Shown: in pieces, positions 19,791 to 27,815 of the stretch | Position numbering within the stretch: the stretch's first letter is position 1 | Layout of the letters: each line of letters starts with the position of its first letter | Assembly (NCBI RefSeq): GCF_000355765.4 | Contig: NZ_CP021106.3 | Span: forward strand, 1,273,137-1,337,136 | DNA from: Nitrosospira lacus | GTDB lineage: Bacteria > Pseudomonadota > Gammaproteobacteria > Burkholderiales > Nitrosomonadaceae | Reading direction: 5' to 3' | Length of the DNA: 64,000 nucleotides | The notes under the pieces: generated by a model | Database searches by the model: none | The model's input: the letters and a program-made list of their open reading frames with translations, nothing else | Told to the model about the DNA's origin: nothing | Position numbers and translations under genes: made by a program

Positions 19791-20474
19791 GTGCATATAC
19801 TTATTATTGAAGACGATCCCGCGATTGCCACTAACCTTTACGATTTTCTGGAAGCTCGCGGACACAGTGTTGATGCCGCCGCGGACGGCATCACGGGCCT
19901 GCATCTCGCGGTTACGCAGCGATTTGACGGTATTCTGCTCGATCTCGGCTTGCCGGGCATGGACGGCATTACCTTGTGTCGCAAGCTTCGCCAGGAAGCA
20001 AATCTCGATACGCCTGTGCTGATGCTGACAGCGCGCGATACGCTGGCGGACAAGCTGAAAGGTTTTGATTGCGGAGCGGACGACTATCTGGTCAAGCCTT
20101 TCGCGTTAAAGGAGGTGGAGGCGCGTCTGGCCGCGATGCATAAACGGCACGGAGGCAAAGTTACCAGCCGTATACTGGAAAGCGATGATCTGTCGTTCGA
20201 TCCAAAAACGTTGTCGGTCCGTTTTGCGGGCGCAGCCGTCAAATTGCCGCCAAAATGTATCCGCCTGCTCGCGCTCATGATGGGTGAACCCGGCCGCGTA
20301 TTCAGCCGACGGGAGCTGGAGTCGGAAGTCTGGGGCGATGCGCAGGGGACCAGCGATACCTTGCGCAGTCATATGCACGAATTGCGCCGTGCATTGACCC
20401 GGGCTGGCGGCTATGATCCGATAGAGACAGTTCATGGCCTCGGCTACCGCCTCATTTCCCGTGCCGGGGTTTAA
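19791..20474 (+). CDS. OmpR/PhoB-family response regulator
   Basis: 227 aa from a GTG at 19791 (VHILIIEDDP), the position where this family begins; the frame is open further upstream to 19641 but the extra 50 residues do not resemble a receiver domain. Receiver domain with acidic residues 8-9, phospho-acceptor Asp51 (LLDLGLPGMDG) and Lys102 (YLVKPF), then a winged-helix DNA-binding domain ending HGLGYRLIS. The histidine kinase gene overlaps its last 41 nt, so the two form one operon. Targets unknown. The 273 nt before it contain no gene I recognise. Confidence 0.92.
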   Translation: MHILIIEDDPAIATNLYDFLEARGHSVDAAADGITGLHLAVTQRFDGILLDLGLPGMDGITLCRKLRQEANLDTPVLMLTARDTLADKLKGFDCGADDYLVKPFALKEVEARLAAMHKRHGGKVTSRILESDDLSFDPKTLSVRFAGAAVKLPPKCIRLLALMMGEPGRVFSRRELESEVWGDAQGTSDTLRSHMHELRRALTRAGGYDPIETVHGLGYRLISRAGV

Positions 20475-21729
20475 GCGCGGCCTCCGCCTGCGTGTTGCGC
20501 TGGCATTTGCGGTATTCTGCATAGTTGTTGTTGGGACCCTCGGTATCAGCCTTTATATCGCTTCCGACGATATCGAAGAGGCGCATATCGAGCAGATCAT
20601 CGAAACCGAGATGGATTATCTGCTCCAGCGCTATCGCGAGCGTGCCGATTTTGTGCCGCAGGTCGGATCCAATCTCGAGAAATACATCATCCATGATTCC
20701 ATTGAGGAAGCCCAGCTTCCATCCTATTTGCAGGGCCTCAATTACAGGCGTCACAAGGTTTTCCGGGGTCCCGAGGAGGTTCGCGTCGCGGTACGACACG
20801 TCGATGGCGTGAAATTTCTTGTTGCCTATGAAATCGGACTTCACGACCAGCGGCAGCAGGAACTCAGGCTTCTTATCGTGCTGTCCCTTCTCTCGGTGGT
20901 CGGTGTCGCGCTTGTGGTGGGGTACCTGCTTGCGGGGTTGCTTGTCAAACAAGTCACCGATCTTGCTGAACGGGTAAGACATCTTGCACCGGGCGACGTA
21001 CAGGGCGCAACCATGATACAGCCGGGGCAGGATGAGGAGGTAGCTCAGCTCGCTCATGCACTGGATGATTATCAGAACCGTATTACACGCATGTTGCGGC
21101 GCGAGCAAGAGTTCACCGCCAACGTCAGTCATGAGTTGCGAACGCCGATTACCACGATTCTGACGAGTTGCGAGTTGCTGGTTACGGAGCCCAATCTCTC
21201 CGAGCGAACGCGCTCTCGCATTGGAATGATCGAAGCCGCGGCGACCCGCATGGGCGAGCAATTGCAGGCCCTGCTATTTCTCGCCCGTGAACAGGCCCTG
21301 GGAATTATGGAACCGGTCGCACTCGCCGAGTGTGTTTATGATGCGGTAGAGCCTGTGTGTACGGAGATCTATCGTAAGCGCCTTATTTTCGAGGTCGCGA
21401 TAGCACCAAAAGCTGTCCTTACGTTGAACCGCCAAGCGCTTCATACCGCTCTCGTGAATCTGCTTCGCAATGCGGTGCAATATACCGAACGTGGTTTTAT
21501 CCGGGTGAATTTCAGTCGAAACCGGCTATCGATCTCCGATTCCGGCATTGGCATCGAACCCTTTTATATGCCTCTTCTGTATGAGCGTTTCTTTCGCGGA
21601 TCAAGCCAGGGTGAGGGTTTGGGAATCGGCTTGGCTATCGTCAAGCGTATTTGCGACCACTACGGCTGGATTATCGAGGTTGAAAGTACTCCCGGAAAAG
21701 GAGCGACTTTCCATATCACCTTTCCCTGA
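20434..21729 (+). CDS. Two-component sensor histidine kinase
   Basis: 431-aa membrane sensor: TM1 about 20-43, a periplasmic loop of about 100 residues, TM2 about 145-168, HAMP, HisKA with phospho-acceptor His233 (FTANVSHELRTPIT), and HATPase_c with DSGIGIEP and GEGLGIGLAIVKRI. The first ATG overlaps the regulator gene by 41 nt. The small periplasmic domain has no recognised ligand fold. The next gene on the strand, the carbonic-anhydrase-like protein, starts 92 nt later but has its own promoter-like element, so co-regulation is possible but unproven. Confidence 0.93.
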   Translation: MASATASFPVPGFKRGLRLRVALAFAVFCIVVVGTLGISLYIASDDIEEAHIEQIIETEMDYLLQRYRERADFVPQVGSNLEKYIIHDSIEEAQLPSYLQGLNYRRHKVFRGPEEVRVAVRHVDGVKFLVAYEIGLHDQRQQELRLLIVLSLLSVVGVALVVGYLLAGLLVKQVTDLAERVRHLAPGDVQGATMIQPGQDEEVAQLAHALDDYQNRITRMLRREQEFTANVSHELRTPITTILTSCELLVTEPNLSERTRSRIGMIEAAATRMGEQLQALLFLAREQALGIMEPVALAECVYDAVEPVCTEIYRKRLIFEVAIAPKAVLTLNRQALHTALVNLLRNAVQYTERGFIRVNFSRNRLSISDSGIGIEPFYMPLLYERFFRGSSQGEGLGIGLAIVKRICDHYGWIIEVESTPGKGATFHITFP

Positions 21730-21744
21730 TATGCATACTCCCAC

Positions 21745-21784
21745 TTCACAAATTTATGACATTTTCTATGTTAATATTTTCACC
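21745..21784 (+). promoter_or_regulatory. TTCACAAATT element, copy C, upstream of the carbonic-anhydrase-like gene
   Basis: TTCACAAATT at 21745-21754 and a second TTCAC (TTTTCACC) 34 bp further on. TTCACA (21745-21750) with TATGTT (21767-21772) and a 16-bp spacer could also serve as -35/-10. The ATG of the downstream gene is at 21822, preceded by CGGAG. The same 10-mer recurs at 32722, 37202 and, inverted, at 39502. Confidence 0.55.
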
Positions 21785-21821
21785 TCTCACTTATCCATAT
21801 TAAACGATCGGAGTTCACAGA

Positions 21822-22940
21822 ATGTACACGAATGTTACCCGCCTACCCATCGAAAAGCGTATAGACTGGCTATTCAATCTTGCTGACCGTCACGGTGCGA
21901 CTTTCCGGAGTCCGGACGCCTGGTTGGCACGCGAGCGCTATCTCGCCGAACATCCCACCGCTATTGCTGTGCTGAAGTGTATGGACGGGCGTATTAATCT
22001 TTCCGTAATGACCAATACGCCAGCAGGCATTCTGATGCCGTTCCGTAATCTCGGGGGCGCATTCGATCTGGGCTGGCCGCATTTGGGCGAGGTGCTTGCC
22101 CATCATGTGCAGGGTTGGATAAGGTCCGGCCGACGGGTGCTGTTTCTTGTTACCTATCACTATTCCAAAGGCGATCCGCACCGCGGATGCGCCGGTTTCA
22201 ATTACGATACCGAGGCTGCATTTGCTCACACCAAGGTGATCCGGCGACAGATGGAACAGATCTTCGGCTTGGGGCATACGACCATTTACCCTCTTATCTG
22301 TGGTATTGAAACTGACGAGGATACGATAATCGTGCATGGCTCCACGGGTGAGAAACTCGATTTGTCGCAGCTCACGCCGGATGAGAGCGAAACCTTGGAG
22401 CCTCGTCTTGCCGCATTATTGCCTGATATGCCGCCACAAATGCGCGCCGACCTGTTACCACTGCTGCTCGGTAACCTGGAGAATATCGCGCGAGTACGCG
22501 AGCAAGCGCGGCGCCATGAACGGCAGCTGGAGATCGAGCACCGCGAGTGGATGATCTGCGTCGGCCGTGGCTTTGACTTTTTGCACACGCCCAATCAGGC
22601 TCTGATCATTGGTCCGTACAGCCCGAATCTCGACGTGCCTATCGGCAAGGCAGGCGGCATCATTCAGTCCAACATGCGCGGTGGGCGCATTCCCGATGAC
22701 GGATTCCTGCTTCTGGCGTCTGTTCCCTACATGGAAATTGGCATGGATCGGGCGCGTGCCGAGTTGAAATCTATTTTTCTGGCACGTTTCGCGGCGGAGG
22801 TGCTGCGCAACGAATTCCCGGCGCTTGCTGAAAAGATGTTCGTTCGCACTGCCGTACTTGACTGGCACTCGCGCACGCTCGAAACGGTAAACGACACTCT
22901 GCCTGAGAGCGATCGCAGCCAGATAGCCGCATCATTCTGA
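21822..22940 (+). CDS. Beta-carbonic-anhydrase-like protein (putative, CsoSCA-like motif)
   Basis: 372 aa, cytosolic, no signal peptide. I do not recognise the whole protein, but it carries a beta-class carbonic anhydrase metal site: Cys53-x-Asp55-x-Arg57 (LKCMDGRINL), a typical Cys/Asp/Arg triad, and His113 or His120 with Cys123 (TYHYSKGDPHRGC). HxxC is the classical beta-CA spacing; the more distant His also resembles the carboxysomal CsoSCA spacing. The remaining 240 residues include a helical segment (REQARRHERQLEIEHREWM) and a second compact domain, longer than ordinary beta-CAs (about 200-230 aa). It lies beside the DAB operon (convergent, 153 nt apart) and has a TTCACAAATT element upstream. 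Interconversion of CO2 and bicarbonate is the inferred role; enzymatic activity is not shown. Confidence 0.6.
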   Translation: MYTNVTRLPIEKRIDWLFNLADRHGATFRSPDAWLARERYLAEHPTAIAVLKCMDGRINLSVMTNTPAGILMPFRNLGGAFDLGWPHLGEVLAHHVQGWIRSGRRVLFLVTYHYSKGDPHRGCAGFNYDTEAAFAHTKVIRRQMEQIFGLGHTTIYPLICGIETDEDTIIVHGSTGEKLDLSQLTPDESETLEPRLAALLPDMPPQMRADLLPLLLGNLENIARVREQARRHERQLEIEHREWMICVGRGFDFLHTPNQALIIGPYSPNLDVPIGKAGGIIQSNMRGGRIPDDGFLLLASVPYMEIGMDRARAELKSIFLARFAAEVLRNEFPALAEKMFVRTAVLDWHSRTLETVNDTLPESDRSQIAASF

Positions 22941-23093
22941 TACTTCGGCGCTGTCTCCGCTATAGCATGATCGCTGTGGGTTGGTGTTTCATTCCGCGGT
23001 AGACAGCGAGCTGAGGGAATTTGGAATAACGGATTTCGTCAGCCGGACAGCGGCATTGTATGGTGTGCTTCGCGGAAAGATCGGCGAAGTCTT

Positions 23094-24593
23094 TTAATTG
23101 ATGAGCCGGTTTAGCCACGACTCAGCGGCAATTTTATTGATATCCAGCACGAAGTCAGGAAAAAATCCAAAGAACAATACCAATAATGCGGGGACGCATA
23201 GTAGTCCGAATTCACGAGTACGAAGATCCTGTATCTGATTTAACCTGGCATGAACAACCGGCCCAAAAAATGTCCGGCGCATAAAGGACAACATATACGC
23301 CGCGCCAAGAATAGCACCCAGCAATGCGGCAACCCCCAGGCCAGGATGTGCGTTTAGCGCGCCAACAATCAATAGCAGTTCTGCAGGGAAGCCGCTGGTG
23401 CCCGGTATGCCCATACTGGCTATGGCGAATAAAAAGAAGAAGGTAGTCAGACGGGGCATTACCCTTGCCAAGCCGCCTAGATGGATAACTTCCGTACTCC
23501 CGACGCGATGCTGGATAAAACCCGCAATCAATATCAGGCAACTCGCAATCACGGAAAAATTGAGCAATTGAAAGATGGCTCCCTGAATACCTTGCATGTT
23601 AAGCGTCGCAATACCCACTATCACCAAGCCAACATGACTGATACTGGCGTAAGCCAGCAGGCGGCGCAAGTTCGTCTGGTGCAGCGCAATCATCGCAGCA
23701 TAAATAAAAGTAATGGCACCAAAGATACCCAGTACCCAGGCGTATTCGACGGACGCATGGGGTGTCAATGGCATGGCAAAGCGCAGTATGCCAAATGCTC
23801 CCAGTTTCAGGCCGATCAATAACGCCGTCAGTTGTGTCGGCGCTTCCACGGCTGTAGTGGGCAACCAGGTATGGAACGGTACCAGCGGAGCCTTAACCGC
23901 AAATCCTGTAAGTAAGAGCAGAAAAATAATGACCTGCAAATCATCCGGTATGCGCGTGTTGAGCAGCACGGGAAAGCTGAACGATAAATCATGCGGAATA
24001 GCGCCCCCTGTTTGCATGGCATGATTGACCCCCAACATGATGAGGGCAAATAATATCGGCACGCCGCTGAATAACATATACAGCATGTATTTCATTGCCG
24101 CGCCACGCCGGTGCGGACCGATGCCCCACAAGCCGATCAGAAAGAAAATGGGGGGCAATATCAATTCCCAGAACAAGAAAAACAGCATCATATCCAGGGC
24201 TACAAATACACCCATGGTACCGCCCTCGATAGCCAGCAGCAGGGCAAAATGAAAACGAGGCAGGTGCTGTACCGAGTTCCATGAAGCAATAATGGCGACC
24301 AGGGTCAACAATGCCGACATTGGCAAGAAAAGTACGGATATACCATCGATGCCGATCAGGAATTCAATATTCAAGCTCGGTATCCAAGCGTGTCTTTCGA
24401 CCAATTGAAAATTATTGCCGTCGGTGGCATTAAACCAGTGAACCACAATTAGCGTGACAATCAACTCGAGGCCGGCAATGAATAATGCAACCTTTTTAGC
24501 TAAATTGATGTTCTGGATCGTGCCGGCCGCAATGGCGCCCAATAAGGGCAGCACAATGACAAGGCTTAATATCGGAATATTTGCTTCAATCAT
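23094..24593 (-). CDS. NuoM-like proton antiporter subunit, fifth gene of the DAB-type operon
   Basis: 499-aa polytopic membrane protein of the complex-I/Mrp antiporter family. The ATG at 24593 (MIEANIPILSL) overlaps the previous gene by 8 nt; the longer frame to 24659 lies inside that gene. The proton-path residues typical of NuoM are present: Glu in FFLFWELILPPIFFLIG, Lys in GFAVKAPLVPFHTWLP and Lys in LIGLKLGAFG. No other complex I genes are nearby, so it presumably works with DabA/DabB-like partners rather than in NADH dehydrogenase. Last gene of the minus-strand operon. Confidence 0.88.
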   Translation of the reverse strand: MIEANIPILSLVIVLPLLGAIAAGTIQNINLAKKVALFIAGLELIVTLIVVHWFNATDGNNFQLVERHAWIPSLNIEFLIGIDGISVLFLPMSALLTLVAIIASWNSVQHLPRFHFALLLAIEGGTMGVFVALDMMLFFLFWELILPPIFFLIGLWGIGPHRRGAAMKYMLYMLFSGVPILFALIMLGVNHAMQTGGAIPHDLSFSFPVLLNTRIPDDLQVIIFLLLLTGFAVKAPLVPFHTWLPTTAVEAPTQLTALLIGLKLGAFGILRFAMPLTPHASVEYAWVLGIFGAITFIYAAMIALHQTNLRRLLAYASISHVGLVIVGIATLNMQGIQGAIFQLLNFSVIASCLILIAGFIQHRVGSTEVIHLGGLARVMPRLTTFFFLFAIASMGIPGTSGFPAELLLIVGALNAHPGLGVAALLGAILGAAYMLSFMRRTFFGPVVHARLNQIQDLRTREFGLLCVPALLVLFFGFFPDFVLDINKIAAESWLNRLIN

Positions 24594-26169
24594 GCTTGAC
24601 GCTCCCCGCGGCGCTGCCGGCGGACTCAGCCGGGGCCTCATTAGAATGCTTTCCGCCATACTTGTGATAATACGCGCTCATTCCGGTCGGATCTCTTTCT
24701 ATATAATTTAGCCAAGGCTCCGTATTGAAACCGGTGCCGATAAGCAATGAGCAGATCGTTATGACAATAACGGGTTCCATTCTGACCATGTATTGGGTAT
24801 TTCTGAATGGCTGTATGGTGCGTTTTGAACTCGCCATGAATATCTGCTGAAAGGCCAGCAGCAGGAAGGCGGCCGCCAGCACATTCCCCACCAGAATAGC
24901 GATGGCGATCAACCAGCCATATTCATCTATGGTGCCTTCAATAAGCAGGTGAGCCGCATCAAATCCCGGTGTGCCGGGCATGACCATCGTGCTGAGCGCG
25001 GAAATGAAAAAAAGCAGCGCTATGCTGATGTTGGTATCAAAAAGACCGCCTAGACGTGGGGTAAACGCCGTATGGGTGCGCTCATAAACCAGACCGATAC
25101 TGAACAGCATGCCCGCTGACGCCAAGCCCCACGCCAGCGACAGAAATATGCCACCATTCAATCCATGCTCGTTGAAACAAAAGATTCCGATAACCAGCAT
25201 CCCTGCATGGCTGATGACAGAAAAGGCCAATAGCCGTCGAATATTGATTTGCATAAGTGCCAGCAGCGCGCCGTAAAAAATAGTGATCAGGCCTAGCGTG
25301 ACCACAAATCCTGCCCACTGTTCCGCCGCTTCCGTGACCAGCGGCAGGACGAAACGGGCAGTTGCATAGACGCCCAATTTCAGGCCCACCAGGAAAACAA
25401 CCGCGCTGGCCACGGTTCCCCGCTCCGCCAGTACCGGCAACCAGCCGTGAAATGGAAATAAAGGCATGCGTATGGCAAAGCCGCAAAACAGAAGAATAAA
25501 GATTAACGTTTCGTTTTGTAAAAGAGACTTATTCTGCTTCAGCGTCGACCAGTCGAAACTCAGAGGATGACCGGAATCCATTAATCCAAGGCCCAGCAAC
25601 AGGAAGCCGGCTAAGGTCATCAGCAACCCCCACCCCCAATACTGTAGCAGGTGGGTGATTACCCAACGCTTTCTTTGGCCCGTACCGCCATGGATCGTCA
25701 ATAAAATTACCGGTAGCAATTCCAGCAAGGTCCAAACCCAGAACTGGATAACATTCAATGCACAGAAGGACCCTATCAGGATAGTTTCATAGCCAAGCAG
25801 GTACGCCACGAATTTCCAGTCAACGGTTCGACGAGTAATTGCCTTATAAACCAGAACAAGGAATGCGATAATCGCCGTTAGAGAAATAAACAGGATATTC
25901 AGGCCATCAACGCCAACGCTGTAATAGGTAAAGTCGAAAAGGCGCTGCTGTTCGACCAGTTGAAGCCCGGCTTTTTCAGGATCAAACACGGACATCAGAT
26001 AAAAACTTAGAAGCAAACTGAATAATGTTCCGGCAAAGCCCAGGCTCATGGCGATGACTGTGGAACGTGAAAACAGGACAGCGCACATGGCCACCAAGGG
26101 AATAAGGGTCAGCGTGGTCAGCAGGGGGAACCCCACCGATTCCGACCAGAAAGTGATATCGGTAACCAT
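24586..26169 (-). CDS. NuoM/NuoN-like antiporter subunit, divergent
   Basis: 527-aa polytopic membrane protein. The ATG at 26169 has GAGG 5-6 nt upstream and lies 8 nt after the DabB-like stop; a longer frame to 26217 only reads back into that gene. It belongs to the proton-antiporter family (LLELLPVILLTIHGG and FPFHGWLPVLAERGTVAS), but the lysine of TM7 seen in relatives is replaced: FAIRMPLFPF has Arg where the sister subunits have Lys. The TM8 lysine (VGLKLGVYATAR) is kept. It is the most divergent of the four antiporter-like subunits of this operon and may have a changed role in proton transfer. Confidence 0.85.
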   Translation of the reverse strand: MVTDITFWSESVGFPLLTTLTLIPLVAMCAVLFSRSTVIAMSLGFAGTLFSLLLSFYLMSVFDPEKAGLQLVEQQRLFDFTYYSVGVDGLNILFISLTAIIAFLVLVYKAITRRTVDWKFVAYLLGYETILIGSFCALNVIQFWVWTLLELLPVILLTIHGGTGQRKRWVITHLLQYWGWGLLMTLAGFLLLGLGLMDSGHPLSFDWSTLKQNKSLLQNETLIFILLFCGFAIRMPLFPFHGWLPVLAERGTVASAVVFLVGLKLGVYATARFVLPLVTEAAEQWAGFVVTLGLITIFYGALLALMQINIRRLLAFSVISHAGMLVIGIFCFNEHGLNGGIFLSLAWGLASAGMLFSIGLVYERTHTAFTPRLGGLFDTNISIALLFFISALSTMVMPGTPGFDAAHLLIEGTIDEYGWLIAIAILVGNVLAAAFLLLAFQQIFMASSKRTIQPFRNTQYMVRMEPVIVITICSLLIGTGFNTEPWLNYIERDPTGMSAYYHKYGGKHSNEAPAESAGSAAGSVKHD

Positions 26170-26176
26170 CAGACCC

Positions 26177-27811
26177 TCATAACGCAACCAGCAATATGAC
26201 TGATACAAATAATGCAAGATAACCGGGGTTGAGCAGCAGCCGTTCGATCTTGTTGGCAGCTAATCCAAGTTGGCGGCCGTAGTTAATCAGATCTTCGCCA
26301 ACGCCTCGTATTACCAGCCGATCTTCGAACCAGTACAGGATTGCAGTGACCCAGCGGGTGAGATCCCCCGCAAACCCGCTACCTCGGGCAAAATCGCTTT
26401 CCTGACCCTCCTGCGGCATGGCGGTTTTCTGCTTTTCCAGCTGCGCCAGGCTACCGAAAACGCCCAATGAAGAGTACAAGGATTGCCGCATGGCAACCTT
26501 TCGCTTTTCCATCTGAGCCAAGGTAGATATTGTCCGGACTGAGGGGAGGGGAATTCCCATGGCACGATCAACGATATGATCATCAAAATAGGCCAGATCG
26601 TGGGCCAGTCCGCGTACCGGTTTTACTAACGCCCAATCGGTAATCTGATCCAGCCAGAAACGCTGTAAAGATGCCACATAAATCCAGCGCAAACTCGCGG
26701 TGTCAGGATTAACGGGCTTGATGGGATTGCCCACTATGTAATGCATGAGCGAGGGCGCGAGTAATACCTGATAACCGCGAACCACGGCATGGGCGCAGAG
26801 ATGCCAGCTCGCCAGTTGCCAGAAACCCAATCCGCATTCCAGAAACATCAGGCCCAGTTGCCCGGTTGTCGCGAAAAACAGCGAACTCTTGGCATCGGTC
26901 TGGGTTAACCCTACGATAAAACCATACGCAGCCGTCAGAAAACCTACGATGGCCACCAATGCCATGATCACGGGTGCTCGTTCAAAAATCGGTTGTAACA
27001 GAAGCATGAGATAAACGCCGGCATGCACCATGATCGCGCCATAAAATCCCGCACTGGATGGCGTGGGACCCTCCGCGGCGCGAGCCAACCATGGGGCAAA
27101 AGGTATCTGCGCTGATTTTGCGAATGCCGCCACGGCAAAACAAAGCGCAATGGAGCTTGCCTGTCCGCTGGTCAGCTGTGTCGACAAGGCATTGAGCTGG
27201 GACCAGTCGAGACCCTTGGCCCACGTATAGCTAAGTCCCATCCCCAGAATAAAACCGGCATCACCGATACGGTTGGTGACAAACACACGCGTCGCATTGA
27301 AGGCGGCCACAGGACGGTCATAGGCGTAGGCGATTAATAGATAAGAACAGAGTCCGGCGATCTCCCAGCCGATAAAGGTGCCTATCGCATTACCTGACAA
27401 CACCAGCAGCAACATTGCCGAAGCAAACAGGCTCAGGAGAAAAAAGAAGCGGTGAAAGCCTGCTTCTCTATGTAAGTAGTTGATGGAAAAACGGATTATG
27501 ATAAATAACAGAATGGAAAACAAGGCTGCCAGTATCACACTGAATCCGGTGGTGAGGAAAGTCACCCGAATATTCAAATTACCGCTCCCCAGCCATTGAC
27601 CAATACCGAAAGAGCCGATGTTTTTGCCCTGCAAATCAGCGCCCAGCAACATCAGGGCCAGCAGGCACGACAGTATGATGGCCCAACTGGCGATACGCGC
27701 CGTCATCGTTTCACTGGCTTCGCCAGTGAGCACACCCAACAGATGACCGATACCGATAACGGCAGCGGCGAGCAATGGGAGTAAGGGGATTAGAACAACC
27801 CAAGTATCCAT
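26177..27811 (-). CDS. dabB: DabB-like NuoL-type membrane subunit of the inorganic-carbon accumulation complex
   Basis: 544 aa, multiple membrane helices. NuoL-type motifs are visible: FIGWEIAGLCSYLLI, FVTNRIGDAGFILGM, and KSAQIPFAPWLARAAEG with its PTPSSAG continuation. In known DAB systems such a subunit anchors DabA and supplies proton-motive-force coupling. It directly follows dabA with 4 nt between, the pairing that defines DAB operons, and so is the best DabB candidate. The C-terminal 170 residues carry a soluble loop (LAQMEKRKVAMRQS and LAQLEKQKTAM, an imperfect internal repeat about 30 residues apart) before the last helices. No NADH-binding modules are present in the operon. Confidence 0.88.
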   Translation of the reverse strand: MDTWVVLIPLLPLLAAAVIGIGHLLGVLTGEASETMTARIASWAIILSCLLALMLLGADLQGKNIGSFGIGQWLGSGNLNIRVTFLTTGFSVILAALFSILLFIIIRFSINYLHREAGFHRFFFLLSLFASAMLLLVLSGNAIGTFIGWEIAGLCSYLLIAYAYDRPVAAFNATRVFVTNRIGDAGFILGMGLSYTWAKGLDWSQLNALSTQLTSGQASSIALCFAVAAFAKSAQIPFAPWLARAAEGPTPSSAGFYGAIMVHAGVYLMLLLQPIFERAPVIMALVAIVGFLTAAYGFIVGLTQTDAKSSLFFATTGQLGLMFLECGLGFWQLASWHLCAHAVVRGYQVLLAPSLMHYIVGNPIKPVNPDTASLRWIYVASLQRFWLDQITDWALVKPVRGLAHDLAYFDDHIVDRAMGIPLPSVRTISTLAQMEKRKVAMRQSLYSSLGVFGSLAQLEKQKTAMPQEGQESDFARGSGFAGDLTRWVTAILYWFEDRLVIRGVGEDLINYGRQLGLAANKIERLLLNPGYLALFVSVILLVAL

Positions 27812-27815
27812 GATG

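Noticed and set aside
20452-21261. 269-codon minus-strand frame inside the histidine kinase gene
   Set aside because: Antisense shadow of a gene with intact kinase motifs.
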